Assembly: GCA_009731375.1 (NCBI GenBank)
Contig: BJOX01000125.1
Location: forward strand, 718,696-782,695
Reading direction: 5' to 3'
DNA: 64,000 nt
From: Paulinella micropora
Lineage: Eukaryota; Cercozoa; Imbricatea; Euglyphida
Under the pieces are notes generated by a model. That model did no database searches. It was given only the letters and a program-made list of their open reading frames with translations, and was not told where the DNA came from. The number at the start of each line of letters is the position of its first letter. Position 1 is the first letter of the stretch. A program made the position numbers and the translations under genes. This document shows positions 23,286 through 42,309 of this stretch, one piece after another.

Positions 23286-23870
23286 GCGCGCGCTGGCACT
23301 CTTACTACCTTACCTATCAGCTCTTGAGCCTCTCTCTTTTCTCTCTTGGACTCACTGCTGGGGGTAAATCTCTCTACTGCCTTGCGCTGCCTCTTACCGG
23401 GGATTATGTTACTCTCCGTTACTCTCCGTTACTCTCTGACTCTGTTCCCACGTTAATCCCTTAGATGGTGGTGATTTCTCTTCGTATGCTCTTCTTTCAT
23501 GTATTTTTAGTGGATCTGTTGGATCTTGTTCATTTTCATGTTCTTATGGTTTGATCTTGTGCTCTGTGGGTGGTTGTTGTGGATAATGTGGCTCTGGACT
23601 TGTGTGTAGGCGTGTATTTTGTGATCCAGTGTATTCTTCTCCACATGCTCATTTTCATATGCGTGCTCATTCTCATTCACATCGACATCAACATTTTCTA
23701 TCTCCCCCTCAGCTTCATCAAACTGTGTTGTTGGGTGGTCGTTGTTGACGTTGTGCGGTGACTTAGGTGATTGAGGTGGTGACTGGGGTGGTGACGCTTG
23801 TGGAGATGTGTGTGGTTGCTCACTCTCATTCTCATTCTCCCCCTCAGAGTCATGATTATCTCACGACACT
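23286..23870 (-). pseudogene. Copia-like pol linker, frame-broken
   Basis: Low-complexity acidic, His/Pro/Ser-rich linker between integrase and reverse transcriptase. Against the copy at 4,700-5,220 it has a duplicated CTCCGTTACT unit near 23,414, a shorter proline-repeat block, and a TGA-forming change near 23,860 (TATCTCAC for TATCCCAC). Confidence 0.65.
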
Positions 23871-24840
23871 AGTTTAGGAGGATGAGCTTGTTTACCGATT
23901 TTGTGAATATTAAATCTCACATCTCTCACTCCGGAAATTATCTTCTTACCATCCCATACGCGGTATAGTTCCCGAAATAGATCATATCCAACTAGCATCA
24001 CCTTTTTCCCTCTGTACTCTCCCTTCCGCACTTTAGTCTTAGGTACATGTAACACACCCATGCATCCTATTGGTTTTAAGTGAAAGAGTGCTGGTTTTCT
24101 ACCTAATAGCTGTTCATAAGGCGAGATTCCTTTGCGTTCCCCGTGAATTGCCGGTAGTATGTTGTGAATGGTTGTGGCTGCGTGCTCTAATTCTGCCCAG
24201 AATTGCGGCGGTAATTTAGCGTGATATCTCATTGCTCGTGCAGGCCCCGCTGTAATATCATTCACTTTTCCGCAATAGGATTCCCGTCTTTATCGTTTGT
24301 CGCGGAGGTTTTCCAAATAAAGCGAATATTTTTCCACCACTTAATGACTTCCTCCGGAATATGGAATTCTTGATCTGCGCGAATTTCCTTTACTTTGTTT
24401 CCTGTCTGTCTCTCATAAAAGGCTACAGCTTGTTTTAAGCAATCTACAAACTCATTCTTATGGGCTAAATAAAAGTCAAGAATGAACAGTGAGTAGTCGT
24501 CGGTGACCGAAAATTTATACCGTTTACCACCTATTGATCTAGTTGCCCACGGTCCTGATGTGTCTATGTGTAGAATTATACCTGGCTTTTGGGCTCTTTC
24601 TATTGTATTAACTGCAAAACGTGGCAAACGTTTAGACTTTCCTATCATGCAAGATTCGCAAAATCTCACATCGCTCTCGTCACCAACTAACTTAATGTTC
24701 AAAATTTTTGCCAATAGGCGCATCTTTGTTAACCCATAATGCCCACAGGCATAGTGAAAAAGCTTGATTCCTATCTTTTTAGGTTTGTCTGACTTTCTGG
24801 GGTACGCTTCGTATAATACTATATCTACGTGTAATTCTTT
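23861..24840 (-). pseudogene. Copia-like pre-integrase segment and integrase core
   Basis: Minus strand. The pre-integrase Cys/His part (FHYACGHYG, CESCMIGKSKRLPR) is open here, with Leu where two sister copies have TAA. The core keeps D (ILHIDTSGPW), D (EIRADQEFHIPEE) and E (IAEKVND). One base is missing in the run near 24,268 (CACTTTTCC against CACTTTTTCC), so the core splits at the catalytic Glu between two frames (24,262-24,723 and 23,861-24,265). Confidence 0.82.
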
Positions 24841-25150
24841 CTCTCTTTTATTACTTCATGCTTACTTATCTCCTTTTTGTTGTCATTTGTGGGGCCTCCC
24901 TCCCCTTCTACCCCCTTGTCGCAAAAGGATCATATCTTTCGTTGACTTTCAATGATTCATCATATTCGTCATCCCATCTATATATCATACTTTTAGTTAA
25001 CCTCCCCCTTACTACTATATCACTCTCGTTAATGTGGATGGGGTGTTTGAGTATTACTAGCTGTCCGTTTTGGTGGATGACTGATCTGTTGTGTCTGTGG
25101 TCCATCTGTCCTGTAGAGACTATGCTAACTGGTAAGGTAGTGTCGAGTAA
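24841..25150 (-). pseudogene. Copia-like protease C-terminal part
   Basis: Minus-strand segment from the gap to the conserved FATRG-TAG site near 24,908. The downstream linker to integrase is in the -1 frame, as in the other two copies, but is further broken by an indel near 24,848. Confidence 0.7.
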
Positions 25151-25942
25151 NNNNNNNNNNNNNNNNNNNNNNNNNNNNNNNNNNNNNNNNNNNNNNNNNN
25201 NNNNNNNNNNNNNNNNNNNNNNNNNNNNNNNNNNNNNNNNNNNNNNNNNNNNNNNNNNNNNNNNNNNNNNNNNNNNNNNNNNNNNNNNNNNNNNNNNNNN
25301 NNNNNNNNNNNNNNNNNNNNNNNNNNNNNNNNNNNNNNNNNNNNNNNNNNNNNNNNNNNNNNNNNNNNNNNNNNNNNNNNNNNNNNNNNNNNNNNNNNNN
25401 NNNNNNNNNNNNNNNNNNNNNNNNNNNNNNNNNNNNNNNNNNNNNNNNNNNNNNNNNNNNNNNNNNNNNNNNNNNNNNNNNNNNNNNNNNNNNNNNNNNN
25501 NNNNNNNNNNNNNNNNNNNNNNNNNNNNNNNNNNNNNNNNNNNNNNNNNNNNNNNNNNNNNNNNNNNNNNNNNNNNNNNNNNNNNNNNNNNNNNNNNNNN
25601 NNNNNNNNNNNNNNNNNNNNNNNNNNNNNNNNNNNNNNNNNNNNNNNNNNNNNNNNNNNNNNNNNNNNNNNNNNNNNNNNNNNNNNNNNNNNNNNNNNNN
25701 NNNNNNNNNNNNNNNNNNNNNNNNNNNNNNNNNNNNNNNNNNNNNNNNNNNNNNNNNNNNNNNNNNNNNNNNNNNNNNNNNNNNNNNNNNNNNNNNNNNN
25801 NNNNNNNNNNNNNNNNNNNNNNNNNNNNNNNNNNNNNNNNNNNNNNNNNNNNNNNNNNNNNNNNNNNNNNNNNNNNNNNNNNNNNNNNNNNNNNNNNNNN
25901 NNNNNNNNNNNNNNNNNNNNNNNNNNNNNNNNNNNNNNNNNN
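25151..25942. other. Assembly gap (N)
   Basis: A 792-base N run. By comparison with 14,560-15,530 it should hold the protease active site and the gag-protease linker. Confidence 0.98.
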
Positions 25943-27743
25943 GTGTGGCGTGATATCCGCAGTACCTCGCATAAGATAATCGTTTAGCGTGATTTGCGTA
26001 TATTCCTTTTCCTTTTGATTTTTCAACGGAAATATTACATGGTTTTTTGCGTCTGTTTATTCCGGCACATTTTGTGTCAGGCGTGACTCCGTAAGAACTC
26101 TCAAGCCTCAAAGGAGTTTCGTTAGGGTTAGGGGTGACTGGGGAACATCGTGTGGTGGCGGATACTAACCGCTCTTCCTTGCCTTCTCCCCGTAGTGAGG
26201 AGGGACCTCGTAGGGTGGCCGATACTAACCGCACTTCCCGTCCTTCTCCACTCTCACTATGTCTATTCCCTACCCTAGGTGTAGTCTTTGTATCGTTCAA
26301 AAGGGCTTGGGGACTTGTAGATTTGTGATGAGGTGAGCTTGGTTGCTCGTCATCTCTTTCTCTTTCTTCCTCATCATCATCGCTCTTATCATAAGTGTTC
26401 CCCATATGGATTAAAGCAACGTTTGTATCAGAGTCACTTTGTTCGTCTTCGTTTTTGTCGTTGCCGGTTGTTATCAAAGTGAGTGCTTTCTTTTTCTTAT
26501 GAAAGGGTTTCTTTTTGTTTTTGTAATTGTTCTTTTGTTCGTTCTTTTCTTGTTCCGTGCCTTTGTCTTCCGTTTGATTCCGTTTTAGTTTTCCTTCTTT
26601 GCGGAACTTTTCCGAAACCACCGGACAATATCTCATGGTATGGCCTTTGGCATCACATCCGAAACACGTGACTTTGAGCGTCCAGTTTGGAGCTGTCTTT
26701 GGTCCCGGTTTATTGTCTCCCCTTTTCCCTTTATTATCCATCAGGAGATTGGTCTCTTGCCGCTGCTTGCCATCCCGAGATTTCTTGTTGTTGTCTTTGC
26801 GAATTTGAGTTTTTCTCTCACGGAAATTGTTACGTCTTTCTTTTTCTTCCCACATTAACCATCTTTCCCTAGATGCTTCGCATAGTTCCGAGAAATTTGG
26901 TCTTAGTCTGGCCGGGAGATCATAGTGGTCCACCTGAAATTTATCCCCGAAAGCTGGATGGTAGCGCAATTTCTTAAATAGCTTTCTCTTTGCTTCCTCA
27001 TCGGAAAATGGCGCCCCACGTAAACTTTCAAGCTGGATTTTCTTTGCGAGAAATTCATTTAGCCAGTCTACATACCTCTGACCTGCCCTTGGTCTCGTTC
27101 TCTCAAACTCTTCCTCTAACATGTACCTACCTGCTCCGGAAATGCCTCCCCATTGATCTCTTACTACTATCAACTCTTCAATGGGTCCTTTCGTCTTCTG
27201 TGTTCGCAGGAAATTAGATACATTGTCTTTGGAAAAAGCCACAGACAGACATAACTGCAAAGTTTTCATCCTTTCATAATATTTCTTCTCTTTGCGGATA
27301 GCTGTCTTTCTTCTTGTGTGTTGTTTCATACTTTGTCTTTTCTTTTTCCTTGCTTCTTTCTCTTTCCACTCTCTCTTTTGTTCTGCTGTCATTTTATCCC
27401 AACCTTCTGGCTGTTTGATATCTTCTTTCTTTGTCTCGGGTCTCTGTCTTCCTCTCTGAGAGGTGTCTGACTCTTCATCTTCCTCACTATCACTTATGGG
27501 CGTGTCGGGCTCTTCTAAGTCTTCTGCCGTCTTAGCCCTTGCTTCGTCGTAAGGAAAATCCCTTTTGGCTTTAGCTGGGTCGGCTAATGCCACAGATACC
27601 ATCTCTGCCACGTGGACAGATATCCCCTGCATGTGCTTCTGAAACTTGCTTGACCAAGGCCAAAAGCTTTGGTCGTTGCCCTCGAATATGGGCACTTGAC
27701 TCAATACGTGCTTTGGCACGCTTGCCTCCTTGACAAGGCTCAT
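25943..27743 (-). CDS. Copia-like Gag (5' part of polyprotein)
   Basis: Nucleocapsid/capsid polyprotein that packages element RNA. The start is the ATG at 27,743, six bases inside an upstream in-frame TTG. It lies immediately after the 5' LTR and overlaps the primer site. The N-terminal VPIFEGNDQSFWPW matches the UBN2-type copia Gag start. A long Lys/Arg/Glu-rich middle is followed by one CCHC zinc knuckle (CFGCDAKGHTMRYC, residues about 359-372). The C-terminal tail is Lys/Asp/Ser-rich, then RLESSYGVTPDTKCAG. The frame is open for about 600 codons to the N gap. This is the only copy in the window with an intact Gag N-terminus, and sister copies retain only the tail. Confidence 0.85.
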
Positions 27744-27746
27744 AAC
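27737..27746 (-). promoter_or_regulatory. Candidate primer-binding site (tRNA-Met anticodon arm)
   Basis: The element strand reads GTTATGAGCC right after the 5' LTR. Its complement GGCTCATAAC resembles the anticodon arm of initiator tRNA-Met (CAT anticodon). Drosophila copia is known to prime from an internal half of that tRNA. The assignment rests on position and this short match. Confidence 0.5.
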
Positions 27747-28057
27747 CAAAGTAATCTATCACTCAAACGCAGAGTTTAGGGAAGCTACCCCGCTAAGGGT
27801 AAAGAATAACCGAAGAAAAGACTTTTAATGACTTTGGGTCACACAAATTTATGATGTTATGACCTTTACAGAATGGTAATACTCATTTGATTCTAGGCAT
27901 TCCAGACTATGATTCGCGAATACTCTAGAAAGTGTCCTTGTCAGTAATAAAGGTATTAATAACTGTCCGGCCTATGAACCTGCCTATGACTAAGACTATC
28001 CAAATTACCTGTAAATTGTCTAGGTGGAGTAACGGGTATTGGTAGTACATTACAACG
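27747..28057 (-). repeat. LTR, copia family 1 (5' LTR)
   Basis: 311 bp, matching 20,427-20,737 with two substitutions. It should carry the element promoter, but no convincing TATA element was identified. Confidence 0.88.
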
Positions 28058-28437
28058 GCGCCTCCGGAGGAATCGATCTGTGAAGCCGAGATCTACGCGT
28101 TAGACGCGTGTCTGCACGGTCAGGAAAAGATTCTGAATTTTATCAACGGAATCGCAGAGGGGAGAGTGGCCAAGGACTTGGTCAAGCAAGGATGGGGTAA
28201 GCCACCGGTGGTATACGAAGACAACAAGGGGGCTATTGATCTGGCTACCACCAACATTTATCGCCAGAAGTTAGATCATATCGACCTACGTTATGCCTAC
28301 GTCAACGCGATGATCCTGGCGGGAAAGGCGTTGTTGGAAAAGATCGGTTCCGCCGACAACTACGGTGATGCCAATACCAAGCGGCAGCGGGGACCGAAGT
28401 ACGCGAAGATAACAGGAAGGATTTCGCAACCGTGATC
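28058..28437 (+). pseudogene. Copia-type RNase H, plus-strand host element
   Basis: C-terminal RNase H of a second, older copia-like element on the plus strand. It degrades RNA in RNA:DNA hybrids. Visible are CEAEIYALDACLHGQE (catalytic Glu region), PPVVYEDNKGAIDLATT (catalytic Asp region) and KLDHIDLRYAYV, then TGA at 28,433-28,435. It continues the frame that stops at 20,426, so the minus-strand copia element landed in this gene. The sequence is unlike the family-1 RNase H at 2,759. Confidence 0.8.
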
Positions 28438-28488
28438 GGTAAGACTTTTGAAGGAAGACTCGTATGTAAGTCGTTGTTATTAATGCCA

Positions 28489-28498
28489 TCAAGGGGGA
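28489..28498 (+). other. Polypurine tract of the plus-strand element
   Basis: AAGGGGGAGC lies 54 bases after the RNase H stop, the position expected for the plus-strand primer. It matches the tract of the two minus-strand LTR families. Confidence 0.65.
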
Positions 28499-29454
28499 GC
28501 TTAGGAAGTGAGTCAGGGTGATGGGATTAATACAACAGGTAAATACGTTAGTTAATAATATTAATTATAGTTCATAGTGTGGAAAAAGTAGTAATTACTG
28601 GTGTGGGTGGCAGTGGTGGCGCAAATGCCAATATTTCACGTTTGGACCTGAAATTTTGACTCAGAGACCTGCATGAGCTGTTTCGTTCGTTTGGCGGGCT
28701 TTTGTCTGTGTTGATTGATTTTCCTATTAAAGGATGTTTGGAGCTGGTTATTGAGTCAACCGGGGACGCCTGGGAGACGTTAAACCGGCTTCTAATATTG
28801 CAAATACTGTTCAACTTCTTCAGCAAAGCAACACGATTATGACTGCTGAATCTGTTTTTTTGGATTGCTCTATTAGCTTTTGAAATATAAAATACTATAC
28901 AGTATGTCGGCGGCGACCTCAATGTTACACTCAATAAACAATTTGATCACCAATCTCGTTCTATCTGTCAATTATGGTATTATACTAATTTTGTGTTATG
29001 CTATTTTGTTGTATGTGTTTAACGTTCATTTGGTAAGTTACTTTTCAGGGCCTAATATCGACGCATGTAGCATAGAAAATTGGGGCATCATACACTGATT
29101 TTTTTACGCAAACACTTTTTCATAATATAATACTTGCCACTCAGTAGTAGGAATAACTGGGAAGTGTGAGAGTAAAATAGAAGTGATAATACCATTAACT
29201 TGTCAGGCACGGTTAATCATGATAAGATGATAAGTTGGCGGGAAGTGGCATCATGAGAAATCCATTTCACCTACTGAACCGCCTCGGCGCGGCTTTCTCG
29301 TCACAAAACGCCGAGAGCATTTCACAAGTTTGATAGGCTCCTGTAGAGTATGATTGGTCTGTCTTTGGCTAGCCTGAGTGTAGGCTTAGAGGTAGGTTGC
29401 AGGCGAGTCTCGCACCAAGTCGAGGTACTGCGGGACCTTGCGCTCCAGCTAACA
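28499..29454 (+). repeat. Probable LTR of the plus-strand element and flank
   Basis: AT-rich noncoding sequence starting just after the purine tract. The right end is not defined. The part at about 29,098-29,165 (TTTACGCAAACACTTTT, then CTTGCCACT and a GATAATACCAT-like string) recurs at about 45,370-45,510, so it belongs to a dispersed repeat. No gene is seen. Confidence 0.45.
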
Positions 29455-29705
29455 GCACAAGTCAACACGTTGGCTTAGTGATTTAGATAAAAGCTGGTCA
29501 ACACGTTTGCTTAACGCCGAGTTAGGTAGCGAGGCAAGACAACATGAGCTCGCACAAGCTTGCTAACAGGACAACACGGTTGCTTAGCCTGTTAAGATAA
29601 GCTAACAGGACAACATGTTTGCTTAGCCAGTTAGAAAGCAACAGAACAAGACGTATGCTTAGCCAGTTGGAAAGCACAACAGAACAAGACGCATGTACGA
29701 CCCCT
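29455..29705. repeat. Imperfect tandem repeat (about 40-bp units)
   Basis: Repeated variants of GACAACACGTTTGCTTAGCC and CTAACAGGACAAC, at least five diverged units. Function unknown. Confidence 0.6.
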
Positions 29706-29837
29706 TGCTCATTAGACAATAGTTTGCTACGCGTGTTAGATAGCAAGGCACAAGCAGCAGCACCAGCACGCCGAGAGGGCGGCGTGTGCGTTGCTCTGTT
29801 CTAGATTACAATGCGCGAAGCACTCTTCTCAAAAATA

Positions 29838-29854
29838 GGAACAACAACAGCAAT

Positions 29855-29894
<40 letters not shown>

Positions 29895-29899
29895 GCAGG

Positions 29900-29948
<49 letters not shown>

Positions 29949-29990
29949 ACAACAGCAGCAGTAGCAGCAGTAGCAGCAACAGCAACAACA
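29838..29990. repeat. CAACAG/CAGCAG microsatellite
   Basis: Interrupted (CAACAG)n. The long polyserine, polythreonine and polyleucine frames across it are artefacts of the repeat. Confidence 0.9.
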
Positions 29991-30158
29991 GGAGGTGGGT
30001 CTTCAGGGGTCGTGCCCTGGAGGGGATGGGGCAAAGAGTGTGTGAGAGAGAATGCCATGATGCGGAGATGGTTATCAGTCTAGTTGAATGATCGGTTAGG
30101 CTAAACTATGTACAGTTGGGAGTTCTTGAGTGAAAAGAAATGAATGCGTAGGGCGCAT

Positions 30159-30159
<1 letters not shown>

Positions 30160-30200
<41 letters not shown>

Positions 30201-30230
30201 AAGAAAGATAGATAGAGAGAGAGATTGATT
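30160..30230. repeat. GA microsatellite downstream of the ABC gene
   Basis: (GA)n then GAAA and GATA units, about 50 bases past the ABC transporter stop codon in its transcription direction. Confidence 0.85.
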
Positions 30231-30278
30231 GATTGGAAGAGTTTTTCAGAGAGGTTTAGCGATATAGTATTGCATGCA

Positions 30279-39423
<9,145 letters not shown>

Positions 39424-39720
39424 CTGTTGCCGGCCGTGACCGGGGAGGAGGAGGAGGAGGAGGAGGAGGAGGAGGAGGAGGATGATGATGATGATGATGA
39501 TGATGAGAATGAGGATGAAGATGAGGATGAGGATGAGGATGAGGATGAGGATGAGGATGAGGATGAGGATGAGGATGGGGATGAGGATGAAGATGAGGAT
39601 GAGGAAAGAGGCGATAATGAGGATGCTGAGGAGAAAGAAGGAAATAAAGAGGAGGAGGGGTAGGAGGACGAGGACGTTGAAGCAGACATAAGTGTTCAGC
39701 CCCTGGGTCCTTCTATTGAT
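39424..39720. repeat. GAG/GATGAG array upstream of first ABC exon found
   Basis: (GAG)n then (GATGAG)n. On the coding strand it is a CTC/CATC pyrimidine-rich tract before the acceptor at 39,424. The frame stays open through it as polyserine, so the true N-terminus cannot be placed. Confidence 0.85.
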
Positions 39721-39759
39721 TAAAAATTGAAGGTGTGTGCTAACCTCTCTCTGGTATAC

Positions 39760-39823
39760 AAATATGTATATATATATGTATATAATATAGTATATATATA
39801 AATATATATATATGTATATATAC

Positions 39824-39860
<37 letters not shown>

Positions 39861-39888
39861 CACGTACATACATACATACGTACATACA

Positions 39889-39923
<35 letters not shown>

Positions 39924-39927
39924 GTAC

Positions 39928-39966
<39 letters not shown>

Positions 39967-40001
39967 TCGTTCAACTTGAGAGTGAGTGAGTGAGTGAGTG
40001 A

Positions 40002-40081
<80 letters not shown>

Positions 40082-40546
40082 GAGAGAGAGAAGAGAGAGA
40101 GATAGAGAGCGAGAGAGAGAGATAGAGCGAGAGAGAGAGCGAGAGAGAGAGCGAGAGAGAGAGAGAGCGAGAGAGAGAGCGAGAGAGATGAGAGAGAGAT
40201 GAGAGAGAGATGAGAGAGAGATGAGGGAGAGATGAGAGAGAGATGAGAGAGAGATGAGAGAGAGATGAGAGAGAGATGAGAGAGAGATGAGAGAGAGATG
40301 AGAGAGATGAGAGAGAGAGATGAGAGAGAGATGAGAGAGAGATGAGAGAGAGATGAGAGAGAGATGAGAGAGATGAGAGAGAGATGAGAGAGAGATGAGA
40401 GAGAGATGAGAGAGATGAGAGAGATGAGAGAGAGAGATGAGAGAGAGATGAGAGAGAGATGAGAGAGAGATGAGAGAGATGAGAGAGAGATGAGAGAGAG
40501 ATGAGAGAGAGATGAGAGAGAGAGATGAGAGAGATGAGAGAGAGAT

Positions 40547-40577
<31 letters not shown>

Positions 40578-40603
40578 CGAGAGAGAGCGAGAGAGAAGAG
40601 AGA

Positions 40604-40682
<79 letters not shown>

Positions 40683-40948
40683 CGAGAGAGAGAGAGAGAG
40701 CGAGAGAGNNNNNNNNNNNNNNNNNNNNNNNNNNNNNNNNNNNNNNNNNNNNNNNNNNNNNNNNNNNNNNNNNNNNNNNNNNNNNNNNNNNNNNNNNNNN
40801 NNNNNNNNNNNNNNNNNNNNNNNNNNNNNNNNNNNNNNNNNNNNNNNNNNNNNNNNNNNNNNNNNNNNNNNNNNNNNNNNNNNNNNNNNNNNNNNNNNNN
40901 NNNNNNNNNNNNNNNNNNNNNNNNNNNNNNNNNNNNNNNNNNNNNNNN

Positions 40949-41021
<73 letters not shown>

Positions 41022-41032
41022 AGCGAGAGCGA

Positions 41033-41076
<44 letters not shown>

Positions 41077-41080
41077 CATA
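39760..41080. repeat. AT, TACA and GA/GATGAGA arrays with N gap
   Basis: (TA)n (39,763-39,860), (TACA)n (39,862-39,915), then about 1.1 kb of (GA)n with a higher-order GATGAGAGA pattern at 40,187-40,555. An N gap occupies 40,709-40,948. No coding sequence is seen. Confidence 0.92.
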
Positions 41081-41221
41081 CGACTACACTTTTACAATTA
41101 CATATATCCATAACATAGCATAATAATATATATCACCGCGCAACATATCTAAGCAACAATATTAATTTTAATAACTATAATACAATATTAATACTGAGCC
41201 GCAGAATACTTATTTAATATT

Positions 41222-41480
41222 AATATCTTCCTTAATACGCTCAACTGAATAACTAGGTTTCCACCTTTGATAAAGGTATAACTTACTAGCTGTACTTTTC
41301 ACGTGGACGTTCCCTGAGTCCAATTGTAAAATTGTTCTAGTTCTCTCAATAAAAACGAAGAAGAAGAAGAAGAAGAAGAAGAAGAAGAAGAAGAAGAAGA
41401 AGAAGAAGAAGAAGAAGAAGAAGAAGAAGAAGAAGAAGAAGAAGAAGAAGAAGAAGAAGAAGAAGAAGAAGAAGAAGAAG
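41222..41480 (+). repeat. Retroelement-like 3' end with GAA tail, copy 1
   Basis: About 140 bases (TTAATACGCTCAACTGAATA to CTCAATAAAAACG) are followed by (GAA)n of about 120 bases. The unit repeats at 41,673-41,805 with the same GAA tail. AATAAA next to a simple tail suggests the 3' end of a non-LTR element, but no coding part is visible. Confidence 0.55.
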
Positions 41481-41620
41481 AGAGCTCTCCACTCTTATGT
41501 TGAAGCTGTAATTCGGGTTAAAACATAAATTTAACGCGGTTATGATTGCAAACTCTGCATCATTATCGGGTTATTTTTATCGTTTTTCCCGTTAGCTGAA
41601 TAAGAAAAACAGATACTCCT

Positions 41621-41651
<31 letters not shown>

Positions 41652-41672
41652 CGCTAAATGCCAATTTAATAT

Positions 41673-41805
41673 TTTCCTTAATACGCTCGATTGAATAACT
41701 AGGTTTCCATCTTAGATAAAGGTATAACTTACTAGCTATACTTTCACGTGGACGTTCCCTGAGTCCAATTGTAAAATTGTTCTCTCAATAAAAGCGAAGA
41801 AGAAG
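41673..41805 (+). repeat. Retroelement-like 3' end with GAA tail, copy 2
   Basis: Second copy of the unit at 41,222, about 90% alike by eye, with a short GAA tail. The two are direct repeats about 450 bases apart. Confidence 0.55.
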
Positions 41806-41998
41806 AAGAGAGTTCTGCACTGGATTTTCCAATTTTTCTTGGGTGGAACAGACTGTAGTGGAATAATAGCCGCGGAAATTACCTTTTGCACTGACGAACG
41901 AAAAGGCAGACAGGGATTGGGAAGAAGGAATAAGTGGCAAATAAAAGGAAGAAGGAAGAAACACATGTTGTACAAATATGATCACATGCAGTTACACC

Positions 41999-42123
41999 CA
42001 TCCATCCATCCATCCCATTCCATCCCATCCATCCATCCATCCATCCATCCATCTCCATCTATCCATCCATCCATCCATCCATCTATCCATCCATCCATCC
42101 ATCCATCCATCCATCCATCCATC
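41999..42123. repeat. CCAT microsatellite
   Basis: (CCAT)n with TCTA and CCATT interruptions, about 190 bases before the cold-shock gene start. Confidence 0.9.
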
Positions 42124-42309
42124 GCTCCGTGCTGTTGCTTGCTTGGTGAGGGAGCACTCTGCATTCGCCTGTTACTAAAAAGACTCGCAGCGCCAGACTG
42201 CCAGGTCCAACTGCAGATCACAGCATGCACTGCAGCGAGCAAGCATGTTCTCTTCTTCTTCTTGTATGTATGTGTGTATGTATGTATGTATGTACGCATG
42301 TATGCATGC

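Larger units (their letters stand above)
20427..28057 (-). mobile_element. Ty1/copia-like element, most complete copy
   Basis: A nested minus-strand element of 7,631 bases including two N gaps (20,956-21,933 and 25,151-25,942). It has 311-bp LTRs at 20,427-20,737 and 27,747-28,057 that differ at two positions (near 20,476/27,796 and 20,721/28,041). A purine tract (20,738-20,748) adjoins the 3' LTR, and a primer site (27,737-27,746) adjoins the 5' LTR. The element is flanked by GCGCC duplications. Domain order is gag with CCHC, (protease in gap), pre-integrase, integrase, reverse transcriptase, RNase H (in gap). Nearly identical LTRs imply recent insertion. Small indels near 24,262, 23,080 and 24,850 mean it is not coding-complete as assembled. 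Confidence 0.9.

Noticed and set aside
28572-28934. 120-residue minus-strand frame
   Set aside because: It lies in LTR-like AT-rich sequence, with no similarity or splice context.
29838-29990. Polyglutamine/polyserine coding gene
   Set aside because: The CAACAG repeat is open in all frames, with no flanking coding sequence or splice context.
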